A stretch of DNA of 64,000 bases from Bacteroidota bacterium (GTDB lineage Bacteria; Bacteroidota; Ignavibacteria; UBA10030; UBA6906). Made by a program: the position numbers and the translations under genes. Where the stretch lies: assembly GCA_030835135.1 (NCBI GenBank), contig JAUQWO010000025.1, positions 1-64,000 of the forward strand. The letters run 5' to 3'. The first letter of the stretch is position 1. Every line of letters begins with the position of its first letter. The notes under the pieces are model-generated. The model worked only from the letters and a program-made list of their open reading frames with translations, searched no databases and was not told the origin of the DNA. Shown one piece after another: positions 43,896-53,901 of the stretch.

Positions 43896-44303
43896 ATGCA
43901 AGAGTCGACAGGAACAGAGATGGACGGACTGCTCGGGATGGATCCGAACGAAGGGATGGCGGCACCGGATGCGTCCGTGGAGGTCCGCAATGCACAATTC
44001 CAGAACCTCGAAGCGTCGAACGGGCTGGAAGGCGAGCGCGACAAGAAGCTCGACCTGCTGATGGACCTCACCTTGCCCGTGGCGATCGAGCTGGGCCGCA
44101 CGAACATGCTGATCCGGGACGTCCTGGACCTCCAGCGCGGTTCCGTGGTGGAGTTCGAGAAGCTCGCCAGCGAGCCGGTGGATGTGCTGATCAATGGCAA
44201 GAAGATGGCGGAAGGGGAGGTGGTGGTGATCGAGAAGCACTTCGGCATCCGCATCACCAATCTCGTCGAGGCGTCGGAACGCGTACGGGGACTGGGACGC
44301 TGA
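43896..44303 (+). CDS. fliN: Flagellar motor switch protein FliN
   Basis: A 135-residue protein with a SpoA domain in its second half: LDLLMDLTLPVAIELGRTNMLIRDVLDL and GEVVVIEKHFGIRITNL are close to family consensus. The acidic, variable N-terminus (about 1-55) is longer than in minimal FliN. It starts five bases after fliM. Confidence 0.95.
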   Translation: MQESTGTEMDGLLGMDPNEGMAAPDASVEVRNAQFQNLEASNGLEGERDKKLDLLMDLTLPVAIELGRTNMLIRDVLDLQRGSVVEFEKLASEPVDVLINGKKMAEGEVVVIEKHFGIRITNLVEASERVRGLGR

Positions 44304-44305
44304 TC

Positions 44306-44689
44306 ATGGAATGGCTCTTCGTCAAAATGCTGCTGTCGCTGGGTGCCGTGCTGGCGCTCATGTTCGGCCTCATGTACGTCCTGAAGCGCTACGTGATGCC
44401 GGGTGCCCAGGCACCGGGCCAGCGGCTGGAGATCGAGGTGCTCGGGCGCAAGGCCCTGCAGCCCAAGAAGTCGGTCGTGGCCCTGAAGATCGCGGACCGC
44501 GTCGTGGTGGTGGGTGTGAGTGAACAGGGCATGCAGACCCTGACGGAATTCGCGGCCGAGGAATGCGGCCAGGCGGAGAAGCCGCGGCCGGCGGGCATCG
44601 CCGCAGGGCAGCCGACGGGGTTCGCCGCCCATCTGCAGGCAACATTGCATACCCTCGTGAACCGGAAGCTGGAGAAGAAGAGCGCATGA
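44306..44689 (+). CDS. fliO: Flagellar export-apparatus protein FliO
   Basis: A 127-residue protein with an N-terminal TM helix (about 4-26; [21 protein letters not shown]) and a small cytoplasmic beta domain ([31 protein letters not shown]) typical of FliO/FliZ. FliO assists assembly of the FliP ring. ATG 44306 is two bases after fliN, and the end overlaps fliP. Confidence 0.9.
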   Translation: MEWLFVKMLLSLGAVLALMFGLMYVLKRYVMPGAQAPGQRLEIEVLGRKALQPKKSVVALKIADRVVVVGVSEQGMQTLTEFAAEECGQAEKPRPAGIAAGQPTGFAAHLQATLHTLVNRKLEKKSA

Positions 44690-45435
44690 AGCGGGTGATC
44701 GTGGTGATACTGTTGTGCCTCCTGGTGGCGGGCGTTGCGGCATCGCAGGACAAGGCGATCCCGATGCCGAAGATCTCGGTGGAAGTGGGCAAAGCCACCA
44801 GTCCGGATGATGTAGCCGTGACATTGCAGATCCTGTTCCTGATGACCGTGCTGTCGCTCGCACCGGCCATCCTGATCATGACCACCGCCTTCACGCGGAT
44901 CGTGGTCGTGCTGCATTTCCTCCGTCAGGCCATCGGCACGCAACAGGTGCCCCCGTCGCAGGTCCTGATCGGCCTCGCGATGTTCCTGACGTTCTTCGTC
45001 ATGGCCCCCACATGGAACCGGGTCAATCAGGACGCCATTCAGCCGTACATGAAGAACACGATCACGCTCCAGCAGGCGTATGACCGTGGGGTCGTGCCCC
45101 TGCGGGAGTTCATGCTCCGGCAGACCCGGGAAGAGGACCTGGCGTTGTTCGTGAAACTGGCCAATGTGGAGAAGCCCGAAACGCGGGACGATGTGCCCAT
45201 TCACGCGTTGATCCCGGCATTCGCCATCAGCGAATTGCGTATAGGGTTCGAGATCGGATTCCTCTTGTTCATCCCGTTCCTGGTCATTGATATGGTGATC
45301 TCCAGCATCCTGCTCTCCATGGGCATGATGATGCTGCCCCCGGTCCTGATCTCTCTGCCGTTCAAGATCCTGTTGTTCATCCTGGTCGATGGCTGGCACC
45401 TGGTGATCCGGTCACTCCTTGAAAGTTTCCGGTAA
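44686..45435 (+). CDS. fliP: Flagellar export gate protein FliP
   Basis: A 249-residue polytopic membrane protein with the cleavable-type signal sequence expected of FliP ([20 protein letters not shown]). Conserved stretches include [17 protein letters not shown]-like sequence, [23 protein letters not shown] and [26 protein letters not shown] 44686 overlaps fliO by four bases. Confidence 0.96.
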   Translation: MKRVIVVILLCLLVAGVAASQDKAIPMPKISVEVGKATSPDDVAVTLQILFLMTVLSLAPAILIMTTAFTRIVVVLHFLRQAIGTQQVPPSQVLIGLAMFLTFFVMAPTWNRVNQDAIQPYMKNTITLQQAYDRGVVPLREFMLRQTREEDLALFVKLANVEKPETRDDVPIHALIPAFAISELRIGFEIGFLLFIPFLVIDMVISSILLSMGMMMLPPVLISLPFKILLFILVDGWHLVIRSLLESFR

Positions 45436-45454
45436 CACAGGAAAGGCCCGACCC

Positions 45455-45724
45455 ATGAACGAACAAATGGTTGTCTATCTGTTCCGTGAGGCATTCTACA
45501 CCATGATCCTGGTCTCGTCACCGATGCTGGTGCTCTCCCTCATTATCGGCTTGATCATCGCGATCTTTCAGGCCGCGACGTCGATCCAGGAGGTGACCCT
45601 GACATTTGTGCCCAAGATCATCATTGTGGCGGTCGTTGCGGTCCTGACTCTCCCCTGGATGATGGAGATCATGATCGGCTTCACGATCACCATTTTCAAT
45701 CAGATCCCTGCGTTGGGACGCTAA
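45455..45724 (+). CDS. fliQ: Flagellar export gate protein FliQ
   Basis: An 89-residue protein with two TM helices (about 15-40 and 55-78). The family motif IFQAATSIQEVTLTFVPKI is intact. ATG 45455 lies 19 bases after fliP. Confidence 0.96.
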   Translation: MNEQMVVYLFREAFYTMILVSSPMLVLSLIIGLIIAIFQAATSIQEVTLTFVPKIIIVAVVAVLTLPWMMEIMIGFTITIFNQIPALGR

Positions 45725-45727
45725 ACC

Positions 45728-46492
45728 ATGGAAGTGTATGCCCTTCAGCTGGTGCTGTTCTTCATGATCTTCGTGCGATGCACGACGCTCCTGTCGGTCG
45801 CGCCCATGCTGGGTCATGTGAGCGTGCCCGTGCAGGTGAAGGCAGGCCTCGGCATGTTCATGGCCATCGTCCTGTATCCCGTGCTGGCGGCGCAACACCC
45901 CGAGGTCGATCTGCGTCTCCTCCCGCTGGCGATCATGGCCGTGCAGGAAGCGTTGACCGGCCTGGTGATCGGGTTCGCGATGTCGCTGGTGTTCGCCGGT
46001 GTCCGCGCGGGCGGCGAACTCATCGGTTTCGATCTGGGCCTGTCCATTGCCACTGCCTTCGATCCCGAGACGGGGTCCAACAATATCGTGGGCGCCTTCC
46101 TGTACCTGGCGCTGCTGCTGGTCTTCATCCTGATCAACGGCCACCACTTCGTGCTGCAGGCGATGGTGCTCAGTTACGACGCGATCCCGCTCGGCGGGTT
46201 CTCGGTCGGCGGACCCGTGGCGGAGCAGTTGATCCGCATGTCGGGGATCATGTTCGTGGTGGGATTGAAGTGCGCCGCTCCGATCATCGTGGCGTCGTTC
46301 CTGATGAACGTGGCGCTCGCGATCCTGTCGCGCGTCGCACCGCAGGTGAATGTGTTCATCGTGAGTTTTCCGGTGAAGATCGGCGTCGGCGTGCTGGTGC
46401 TGATGGCCGCCGCACCGTTGCTCGTGTACGCCTTCAAGAACCTGCTGACGGGGTTCGAGGAGGACATTGTGGAACTGATCCGTGTGATGTAG
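45728..46492 (+). CDS. fliR: Flagellar export gate protein FliR
   Basis: A 254-residue membrane protein with about six TM helices. Segments such as VKAGLGMFMAIVLYP, VQEALTGLVIGFAMSLVF and GGELIGFDLGLSIATAFDP are typical. Three bases separate it from fliQ and four from flhB. FliPQR form the export channel. Confidence 0.95.
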   Translation: MEVYALQLVLFFMIFVRCTTLLSVAPMLGHVSVPVQVKAGLGMFMAIVLYPVLAAQHPEVDLRLLPLAIMAVQEALTGLVIGFAMSLVFAGVRAGGELIGFDLGLSIATAFDPETGSNNIVGAFLYLALLLVFILINGHHFVLQAMVLSYDAIPLGGFSVGGPVAEQLIRMSGIMFVVGLKCAAPIIVASFLMNVALAILSRVAPQVNVFIVSFPVKIGVGVLVLMAAAPLLVYAFKNLLTGFEEDIVELIRVM

Positions 46493-46496
46493 GGCC

Positions 46497-47582
46497 ATGG
46501 CCGAAGAATCATTCCAGGAAAAAACCGAACCAGCGAGTGATCGCAAGCGCGAGGAAGCGAGACGCAAGGGAAAGGTCGCCCGCAGCGTGGAGCTCAACTC
46601 GGCCCTGGTCCTGCTGTTCGGGCTGATGATCCTGTATGCGGGCGGGACGGTCCTGGCGAGCGGCATGGCGGATATCGCGCGGACGGCGTTCATGCGGTCG
46701 GGTTCGCTCGCCGTGAATGCCGAAAACGTCCATGCGCTCGTGGGTGGCGGCGTGGTCCGGCTGGGGATGCTGCTGGCTCCGGTGATCTTCGGGATCATGG
46801 TGGTCGGACTGGCGTCCTCGTACATGCAGGTCGGGTTCGTGTATTCGCCGGAAGTGTTACGGCCGACCTTTGACAAGCTGAATCCGTTCAAAGGCATCCA
46901 GAAGATCCTGGTCTCCCGCCGGTCGGCGATGGAACTCGGCAAGAGTCTGGCGAAGGTGGCTGTTGTCGGCATGGTCTCGTACTGGGCGATCGAGGATGTG
47001 ATCGCCGAATCGCCCCTTCTCGTGGACAGCGATCCGGTGGCGGTGATGGGGTATCTGGGCAGCGCCGCGTACGGTCTCGGCATGAAGGCAGGACTCGCCT
47101 TCCTGGTCCTGGCCGTGGCGGATTACTTCTTCCAGCGATTCGAGCACGAACGGGACCTGAAGATGAGCAAGGAAGAGGTGAAGGAAGAAACGAAGTCCAC
47201 GGAAGGCGATCCGGCAGTGAAGGGGCGCATCCGGAGCATCCAGCGCCGCATCGCGTATCGCCGCATGATGGCGGATGTGCCGAAGGCGGATGTGGTCGTG
47301 ACCAACCCGACCCACCTTGCGGTGGCGCTGAAATACGACGCGGAAGAGATGCACGCCCCCACGGTGGTGGCGAAGGGGGCCGATCTCGTGGCACTCAAGA
47401 TACGCGAGATCGCGACCGCCAATAGCGTCCCGATCGTCGAGGACAAACCCCTGGCCCAGACATTGTTCCGTTCGGTCGAGATCGGACAGGAGATCCCGGA
47501 GAAGCTGTTCCAGGCGGTGGCACAGTTGCTGGCATCCATCTACCGGCTCAAGCATGCAACACAGACAACGATCCTGAACTAG
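46497..47582 (+). CDS. flhB: Flagellar export switch protein FlhB
   Basis: A 361-residue export gate component. N-terminal EKTEPASDRKREEARRKGKVARS, four TM helices, then the cytoplasmic domain with the autocleavage site N270-P-T-H273 in VVTNPTHLAVALKYD. It cooperates with FliK in switching from hook to filament export. The tail ends soon after the conserved domain. Confidence 0.96.
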   Translation: MAEESFQEKTEPASDRKREEARRKGKVARSVELNSALVLLFGLMILYAGGTVLASGMADIARTAFMRSGSLAVNAENVHALVGGGVVRLGMLLAPVIFGIMVVGLASSYMQVGFVYSPEVLRPTFDKLNPFKGIQKILVSRRSAMELGKSLAKVAVVGMVSYWAIEDVIAESPLLVDSDPVAVMGYLGSAAYGLGMKAGLAFLVLAVADYFFQRFEHERDLKMSKEEVKEETKSTEGDPAVKGRIRSIQRRIAYRRMMADVPKADVVVTNPTHLAVALKYDAEEMHAPTVVAKGADLVALKIREIATANSVPIVEDKPLAQTLFRSVEIGQEIPEKLFQAVAQLLASIYRLKHATQTTILN

Positions 47583-47586
47583 GCAT

Positions 47587-49692
47587 ATGGCGACAACAGC
47601 GGTCCAGACAGGCAGTACCGGCGCGTGGAAGACCCCGATGCGCATGATGAACGCCAACAGCGACGTTGTCCTCGCTGTGAGCGTGATCTTCATCCTTGCG
47701 CTGCTCGTGGTGCCGATCCCCGCGATGATGCTGGACGTGCTCCTCGCCGCCAATATCGCCGTCGCCATCGTGATCCTGATGGTCTCGATGTATCTCACCA
47801 ACCCCCTTGAGATCTCGGTGTTCCCGGGGTTGCTGCTCATCCTGACCATCTTCCGCCTTGGACTGAACGTTGCCTCGACCCGCCTGATCCTTGGTGAGGG
47901 GTATGCCGGCGAGGTGATCACGGCGTTCGGGTCGTTCGTGGTCAAGGGGAACTATGTGGTCGGGTTCATCATCTTCCTGATCCTCGTGTTGATCCAGTTC
48001 GTGGTGATCGTGAAGGGTGCCGGGCGTATCGCCGAAGTGGCGGCACGCTTCACGTTGGACGGGATGCCGGGCAAGCAGATGGCCATCGATGCCGATCTGA
48101 ATGCCGGCATGATCTCGGAGAAGGAGGCCCGTGAGCGCCGCCGCGAGATCTCCCGCGAAGCGGAATTCTATGGCGCGATGGATGGCGCGACCAAGTTCGT
48201 CAAGGGAGACGCCATCGCCGGCCTGCTCATCAATATCGTGAACATCCTGGGCGGATTCGTCATTGGTGTGGCCCAGCGCGGGATGTCGTTCACGGATGCA
48301 CTGCAGACCTACACGCTGCTGACAGTAGGCGATGGCCTCGTCACCCAGATCCCGGCCCTGATCGTGGCCGTGGCGTCCGGTATGATCGTGACCCGCAGCG
48401 CTGCGGGCAATGCCTTCGATATGGAGATCCGTGGCCAGGTGTTCGGGCGGCCGAAGACCATGCTCATCACGGCCGGGGCATTGTTCCTTTTCGCTATCGT
48501 TCCCGGACTCCCGACCATTCCGTTCATGATCCTGGCGATCATCTCGGGCAGCGTCGGCTATGTGAAAATGCGCGATGGGCAGGCCCCGGCCGCTCCCGTG
48601 GAGGGTGCGGCTCCGGCGGCTTCCGCCGCCCCCCGTGAAGAACGCGTGGAGGATTACCTGCAGGTCGATCCGGTGGAGCTCGAGATCGGCTATGGCCTGA
48701 TCTCCCTCGTGGACGAAGCCCGTGACGGCGATCTGTTCGCGCGCATCACGAACCTCCGCCGGCAACTGGCGATCGACCTCGGCATCATCATCCCGCCGGT
48801 GCGGGTGCGCGACAATCTTCAGCTGGATCCGAATGACTATGTGATCAAGATCCGCGGCAATGTCACCGCCACCGGCTCGTTGCTGATGGACCGCTATCTC
48901 GCGATGAACCCCGGGACGGCGGATGGATCGTTGGATGGCTTCAGCGTGCAGGAGCCCGCGTTCGGCCTGCCGGCCGTATGGATCGCCGGTGGCGACCGTG
49001 ACCGTGCGGAGCTGTACGGGTATACGGTCGTGGAGCCGTCCGCCGTGCTCTCGACGCACCTGCAGGAGGTGCTGCGCAGGAATGCCGACCGCATCCTCGG
49101 GCGGCAGGATGTGAAGAAGCTGGTGGAGAATCTGAAGAAGGACTATCCGGCAGTGATCGAAGAGCTCACGACGGACCTGCTGCCGACGGGTTCGGTGCAG
49201 AAGGTGTTGCAGAACCTCCTGCGCGAAGGGATCCCGGTGCGTGACCTGGTCACGATCCTCGAGGCGCTCGTCGATTATGCGCGTGTCACCAAGAACGTGG
49301 ATGTGCTGACCGAGTACGTCCGTCACGCGCTGTCGGAGACCATCGCCCGGCTGTACAGCGATGCCCGGGGCATGGTGCATGCGATCGCCATGGATCCCCG
49401 GTTGGAGCAGACGATCACGGCGGCGCTGCAGAACCAGCGCGATACGAGCCCGAGTCTCGGCCTGTCGCCGCGTCAGATCCAGTCGATCCATGTGAGTCTG
49501 ACCGAGAATATCGAGGCCGTGCGTGCGGCGGGTTACGCCCCGGTGGTCCTGTGCGCGGCGACCGTGCGACCGTACTTCTACCGTTTGATCCATACGACAT
49601 TCCCCGGCGTGGCGGTCTTGTCGTTCACCGAACTGCCCCCGGACACAGAAGTGGAATTCTTAGGAAAACTTGAGGCCAGTCATGAGGATTAA
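47587..49692 (+). CDS. flhA: Flagellar export gate protein FlhA
   Basis: A 701-residue protein. N-terminal half (about 30-320) has the TM helices, with the FHIPEP-family loop FTLDGMPGKQMAIDADLNAGMI-type sequence and MDGATKFVKGDAIAGLLI. The cytoplasmic domain (about 350-695) binds export chaperones. It starts four bases after flhB and overlaps flhF by 11 bases. Confidence 0.96.
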   Translation: MATTAVQTGSTGAWKTPMRMMNANSDVVLAVSVIFILALLVVPIPAMMLDVLLAANIAVAIVILMVSMYLTNPLEISVFPGLLLILTIFRLGLNVASTRLILGEGYAGEVITAFGSFVVKGNYVVGFIIFLILVLIQFVVIVKGAGRIAEVAARFTLDGMPGKQMAIDADLNAGMISEKEARERRREISREAEFYGAMDGATKFVKGDAIAGLLINIVNILGGFVIGVAQRGMSFTDALQTYTLLTVGDGLVTQIPALIVAVASGMIVTRSAAGNAFDMEIRGQVFGRPKTMLITAGALFLFAIVPGLPTIPFMILAIISGSVGYVKMRDGQAPAAPVEGAAPAASAAPREERVEDYLQVDPVELEIGYGLISLVDEARDGDLFARITNLRRQLAIDLGIIIPPVRVRDNLQLDPNDYVIKIRGNVTATGSLLMDRYLAMNPGTADGSLDGFSVQEPAFGLPAVWIAGGDRDRAELYGYTVVEPSAVLSTHLQEVLRRNADRILGRQDVKKLVENLKKDYPAVIEELTTDLLPTGSVQKVLQNLLREGIPVRDLVTILEALVDYARVTKNVDVLTEYVRHALSETIARLYSDARGMVHAIAMDPRLEQTITAALQNQRDTSPSLGLSPRQIQSIHVSLTENIEAVRAAGYAPVVLCAATVRPYFYRLIHTTFPGVAVLSFTELPPDTEVEFLGKLEASHED

Positions 49693-50935
49693 AAAATTCG
49701 TCGCCCATTCCCTCAAGGAAGCGACCGAGCAGATGAAGACGGAGCTCGGACCGGATGCGATCGTGGTGAGCAGCCGCAAGGTCACCCGTGGCGGCCCGTT
49801 CAACTTCCTCGGCCGCGATGCCTTCGAGGTCACCGGGGCCATCGATGACGCACCGGCGCCGGCTCCCAACACCTACCGGCGCCGCCAGGCCGCGGGCGGG
49901 TTCGAACGGCAGCTCGAGCAGTCGCGCGCCGCGGGAGATGATGAGACCGCCCTCACGGAATTGCGCCGCATCGCGGAGCAGTTCGGCGACCGTCAGGCCG
50001 ACGACGTGCGTGCGGCCGCGGCCGGCCGCCGCCGCTCCGACACCGGGCTGGTGGAATTGCGCAGCGACATGGAAGATGTGAAGGGGACATTGAAGGCGAT
50101 CGTGGAGCAGCTCAAATACGCCCACCTGCCGCCCATGCCGGACATGCTGCAGAAGGCCTATGGCCGTCTGATCCAGCACGATGTGGACGAGCATCTCGCC
50201 GCGGACATCATCCAGTCCGTGTACACGCGCTCGAATCAGGACCAGATCACGAACAAAGTGTATCTCGAGAAACAACTGCTCGCGGCCATCGCCGGCATCA
50301 TCCCGACGCCGGATGTGGAGAAGGGGCGCCGCAAGAAGACCAAGATCATCGCTCTCGTCGGGCCTACCGGGGTCGGCAAGACCACGACCATCGCCAAGCT
50401 GGCGGCGATCAACAAGCTGCTCAGCGGCCTGGACGTCGGTCTGATCTCCGCCGATACCTACAGGATCGGGGCCATCGAACAGCTCCGGACGTTCGCCGGC
50501 ATCGCCGACATCCAGATGGATGTCGTGTACAAGCCGTCGGAGATGAGCACGGTGTTGAAGAAGTTCCGCGGGAAGGATCTGGTGTTCCTCGATACGGTCG
50601 GCCGGAGCCAGCGGTCGAAGAAGGAACTGTACGACCTCGCGAAGTTCGTGTTCGCGGCCGAGCCGGACGAGACCCATCTGGTGCTCAATGCTTCCACGAA
50701 CGTTAAGACCTGTGAGGAGATCATCGACCAGTTCAAGGTGGTGAAGCCGAACAGGCTGATCTTCTCCAAGCTGGATGAAGCGGCGACCTACGGCCCGATG
50801 CTCAGCATCATTCACCGCCACAATCTGCCGTTGTCGTATGTGACCACCGGACAGGCCGTTCCTGACGATATCCGCCAGGTCCAGGCCCCGCAACTTGCCG
50901 CCATGGTGTATACGGGAGAGATGGCCCATGCATGA
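49682..50935 (+). CDS. flhF: Flagellar GTPase FlhF
   Basis: A 417-residue SRP-type GTPase controlling flagellar placement and number. Variable N-terminal B domain (about 1-130), then NG domains with P-loop GPTGVGKT (227-234), DTYRIGAIEQL, DTVGRS and KLDEAATYG. ATG 49682 is chosen since the family begins MRIKKF. It overlaps flhA and flhG. Confidence 0.95.
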   Translation: MRIKKFVAHSLKEATEQMKTELGPDAIVVSSRKVTRGGPFNFLGRDAFEVTGAIDDAPAPAPNTYRRRQAAGGFERQLEQSRAAGDDETALTELRRIAEQFGDRQADDVRAAAAGRRRSDTGLVELRSDMEDVKGTLKAIVEQLKYAHLPPMPDMLQKAYGRLIQHDVDEHLAADIIQSVYTRSNQDQITNKVYLEKQLLAAIAGIIPTPDVEKGRRKKTKIIALVGPTGVGKTTTIAKLAAINKLLSGLDVGLISADTYRIGAIEQLRTFAGIADIQMDVVYKPSEMSTVLKKFRGKDLVFLDTVGRSQRSKKELYDLAKFVFAAEPDETHLVLNASTNVKTCEEIIDQFKVVKPNRLIFSKLDEAATYGPMLSIIHRHNLPLSYVTTGQAVPDDIRQVQAPQLAAMVYTGEMAHA

Positions 50936-51767
50936 TCAGGCAACAGGGATGCGCGCACTGATGCGGGGGTATGCCGATGCCGGCCGGCCCGCGCGTCCGT
51001 ATCTGCTGACCATCACCAGCGGGAAAGGCGGCGTGGGTAAGAGCACGGTCGCCCTCAATGTCGGTCTTGCACTTGCAAAGCTCGGGAAGAAGGTGCTGCT
51101 GGTCGATGCCGATGCGAATCTGGCAGGTCTGGATGTCATGGCGGGTGTGGCACCGCGATTCCGTCTCGGCGATGTGTTGCGCGGCGATCAGGATGTGGAC
51201 AGTGTTCTTGTGACCCTGGCACCGGGACTGCAACTCCTCCCCGGGAGCAGCGGCGACCCGTCGTATCCGCAGCCGACGATCGGTGAACAGGAGGCATTGC
51301 TTGCGGAGGTCATGGACCGTGAGGAGCACGTGGATGTGGTGATCATCGATACGGCGGCAGGGCTCACGCCCGAGATCATCCGGTACGGCGAAGAAGCGGA
51401 CAGTGTGCTGGTGGTCACGACGCCGGAACCGACCGCGGTCATGGATGCCTATGCGATGATCAAGGTGCTCGGGCTGAATGCGCCCGGACAGATGGTGGAG
51501 CTGGTGATCAATACTGCGCGGACGATACGGGATGGTGAGGAGACGTACACGAAGATCCGTGCGGCGATCCAGCATTTCCTCGGTCGCGAGGTGGCGTGTG
51601 CCGGTATCATCCCGGCGGATGTGCGGGCGGGCGAAGCGATCCGCGGCCAGAAGGCGCTGGTGAGTGCGTTCCCGCATTGCGCGGCGGCGCTCTCGCTGCA
51701 GTCGCTGGCCCGGACGATCCTTCGTGATCATGTTCATGCATCGATCCATCGGACGGTGGCGTTATGA
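50928..51767 (+). CDS. flhG: MinD-like ATPase FlhG (FleN/YlxH)
   Basis: A 279-residue ATPase. The N-terminal DQATGMRAL matches the DQAxxLR helix by which FlhG activates FlhF. Deviant Walker A SGKGGVGKS follows at 31-39, with DADANLAGLDVM and IIDTAAGL further on. ATG 50928 overlaps flhF by eight bases. It limits flagellar number with FlhF and, in some species, restrains the flagellar master regulator. Confidence 0.95.
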   Translation: MHDQATGMRALMRGYADAGRPARPYLLTITSGKGGVGKSTVALNVGLALAKLGKKVLLVDADANLAGLDVMAGVAPRFRLGDVLRGDQDVDSVLVTLAPGLQLLPGSSGDPSYPQPTIGEQEALLAEVMDREEHVDVVIIDTAAGLTPEIIRYGEEADSVLVVTTPEPTAVMDAYAMIKVLGLNAPGQMVELVINTARTIRDGEETYTKIRAAIQHFLGREVACAGIIPADVRAGEAIRGQKALVSAFPHCAAALSLQSLARTILRDHVHASIHRTVAL

Positions 51768-52042
51768 CGAAAGTGATGTTTCAGATCGGATTGCTGGCCT
51801 TCTTCGTGTCGGCCGTGATCTTCGGTTCCCAGGGGATGCCGGTGATGGCTGCCGTTGCCCGCGCCTTCATCGTCTTCATCGCGGTGGTGGCAGGCCAGAT
51901 CGTCGTGCTCGTCGTGGCGAGCAGCATGAAACGGCAGCCGCACCCGACAGCACCGGTCGTCGCACAGTCGTCCCGCAGTGAGGAGGGGGCTGCGGAGGAT
52001 CAGGAACCCCCAACAACGCAGACATCCGCTTCGGCGGCGTGA
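51764..52042 (+). CDS. Small two-helix membrane protein
   Basis: A 92-residue protein with two predicted TM helices (about 5-24 and 28-52) and a hydrophilic Ser/Thr/Glu/Ala-rich tail. It overlaps flhG by four bases and precedes fliA by 18, so is cotranscribed. No family recognised. It could help tether a neighbour such as FlhG or FliA regulators to the membrane, which is speculative. Confidence 0.65.
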   Translation: MTKVMFQIGLLAFFVSAVIFGSQGMPVMAAVARAFIVFIAVVAGQIVVLVVASSMKRQPHPTAPVVAQSSRSEEGAAEDQEPPTTQTSASAA

Positions 52043-52060
52043 TCTGCAGGACGCTAGACC

Positions 52061-52816
52061 ATGCACACAACGGCACAGCACCTGTGGGATGAGTTCCTCC
52101 AGCACCGGAGTCCGGAGCTGAAGCGGAAGCTCGTTGTCCAGTATCTGGACCTCGTCCGCTATGTCGTGTCCAAGTACAACCTGCACCTGCAGGCGCGCTC
52201 CCAGGGGTTGGAATTCGACGATGTCGTGCACTTCGGCATCCTCGGATTGTTGACGGCGGTGGACCGGTTCCTTCCGGCGCAGAACGTGAAGTTCGAGACC
52301 TATGCGGTGCCCCGGATCCGCGGTGCGATCCTGGATGAAATGCGGAAGCTGGACTGGGTGCCGCGGTCGGTCCGTGAAACGTCCCGGAAAGTGGGGAAGG
52401 CCGCCCACGAGGTGGCACAGGAACATGGCCGGGAGCCGCTGGAGGAGGAGATCGCAGGAAAACTGGAACTCTCGCTGGAAGAGTACCACAAGCTCATCGG
52501 TGGCGGGAATGCGGTCCCCGCCCGTGATGCAGAGTATATGATTGACAGTGAGAGTGCGGAAGCACTCGACGCGGCGCCCTCGGATGGTCCGAGTCCGTTT
52601 GACCGGATCAGCGAGCAGGAGACCAGGGCGATCCTGGTCGAAGCCGTGGAGCGGTTGTCGGAGCGTGACCGGACCGTCATCGCGCTCTATTATTATGAGG
52701 GGTTGAAATTCACTGAGATCGCGAAGGTGCTCTCGATCTCCGAAGGCAGGGTGTCGCAGATCCACTCAGAGGTATTGAGATCATTGCGCAACAAACTCGT
52801 GACGATGGAAGCATGA
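52061..52816 (+). CDS. fliA: Flagellar sigma factor FliA (sigma-28)
   Basis: A 251-residue sigma factor of the FliA/WhiG group. Region 2 includes DLVRYVVSKYN and FDDVVHFGILGLLTAVDRF...FETYAVPRIRGAILDEMRKLDWVPRSVR; region 3 spans about 105-150; region 4 is residues 191-248 (52631-52804). It would transcribe late genes such as flagellin and receptors. ATG 52061 lies 18 bases after the small membrane protein gene. Its stop overlaps the first HDOD-sigma4 gene. Confidence 0.96.
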   Translation: MHTTAQHLWDEFLQHRSPELKRKLVVQYLDLVRYVVSKYNLHLQARSQGLEFDDVVHFGILGLLTAVDRFLPAQNVKFETYAVPRIRGAILDEMRKLDWVPRSVRETSRKVGKAAHEVAQEHGREPLEEEIAGKLELSLEEYHKLIGGGNAVPARDAEYMIDSESAEALDAAPSDGPSPFDRISEQETRAILVEAVERLSERDRTVIALYYYEGLKFTEIAKVLSISEGRVSQIHSEVLRSLRNKLVTMEA

Positions 52817-53901
52817 AAACGAACCAGCAGACAGCCGGCATCACGTTCGAACACCGGGCATTGGATACGGGAGCGTCCTTCCCGTTCAAGGCACGTGTGA
52901 TGGAGTACGTGGTGGATCTCGTGAACGACCCGGGTGCTTCGGCCTCCCGGCTTGCGGCGGTGATCGGATGGAACCCCATCCTCTTCCGCTCGTTGTCTGC
53001 CTCCGCGAATTCCGCGTTCGGATTGCCGGGGCGGGTCCGCGACGTCAATCTGGCTGTCGGCCTCCTGGGTGCCCAGCGGGTGAAAGACACCGTGAAGTGG
53101 GCGGTGGCCGGGCGAGCCACGCGCCATATCGCGAACAGCTTTCATATGTGCGAACCCCTGTGGAATCACTCGCTGCTCTGCGCCCTCGTGTCGCGGGCAG
53201 TGGCGCTCGAGACCGGATACGCCGACCCGAACCGGGCATTGATCGCGGGGCTCGTGCACGATATCGGCTTTCTGTTCCTCGCGGAAGACCTCCCCTCTCC
53301 CGAAGTCGACGCGATCCATGACTGGGACACGGAGGATGAGAACGGACCGATGGGCATGGACCAGCAGGCACGGATGCACGAAGAAGCGGGGTCGTGGATG
53401 CTGGACAGGTGGGAAACGCTCGATCCCGCGATCCGGGATGCTGTGCGCCATCATCATGCACCGGGCGGGAACGAGACCGATCCCGGGCTTGCCGCGATCG
53501 TGCACGTCGCCGACGTGATCTGTCACCGCTTGTTCGGCGGTCCTCCGGGCAGCAAGCCTCGGACCCTTTTCTCGGCCAATGCGCTGCTCACCCTCGGCCT
53601 CCAGCCGGGGAACAAGGGCAAGAAGGGGGACGACCCGGCCGTGCTGCTGGAAACCCGGATCACTCACCGCGCACCGGCACTGGAGTTGAAAGCCCGCGTC
53701 CTCCGTGAGGATCTCGTCAACACGTACGAAGAGCTGGAAGAGCGCGAACGGCTTGTCATCGCGCTGCACTATTTCGAGGGGATGTCCCTCATCCGCATCG
53801 CGGGCATGATCGGGGTGTCGCGGGCGGATGTGGATGTCCTCCACCGCCGGGCCGTGACTGGCGTGGCGGAGATGCTGGCTGGATTCGGAGAATGGTCATG
53901 A
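52813..53901 (+). CDS. HDOD protein with C-terminal sigma-70 region 4-like domain (copy 1)
   Basis: A 362-residue protein. HDOD domain occupies about 20-260: LSASANSAFGLPGRV, WNHSLLCALVSRAVA, HD pair H149-D150 in GLVHDIG and HVADVICHRL. Residues 300-358 (53710-53886) align without gaps to FliA region 4, with about 19 identities in 58 by eye (EERERLVIALHYFEGMSLIRIAGMIGVS). No sigma region 2 or 3 is present. Most basic residues of the FliA recognition helix are replaced, suggesting protein rather than DNA contact. ATG 52813 overlaps the fliA stop by four bases. Function unknown; control of FliA activity is inferred from context. Confidence 0.88.
   Translation: MKTNQQTAGITFEHRALDTGASFPFKARVMEYVVDLVNDPGASASRLAAVIGWNPILFRSLSASANSAFGLPGRVRDVNLAVGLLGAQRVKDTVKWAVAGRATRHIANSFHMCEPLWNHSLLCALVSRAVALETGYADPNRALIAGLVHDIGFLFLAEDLPSPEVDAIHDWDTEDENGPMGMDQQARMHEEAGSWMLDRWETLDPAIRDAVRHHHAPGGNETDPGLAAIVHVADVICHRLFGGPPGSKPRTLFSANALLTLGLQPGNKGKKGDDPAVLLETRITHRAPALELKARVLREDLVNTYEELEERERLVIALHYFEGMSLIRIAGMIGVSRADVDVLHRRAVTGVAEMLAGFGEWS

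Noticed and set aside
45778-46626. A 282-residue plus-strand frame inside fliR
   Set aside because: Arg/Gly/His-rich translation in the wrong frame; fliR in the other frame has membrane helices and family motifs.
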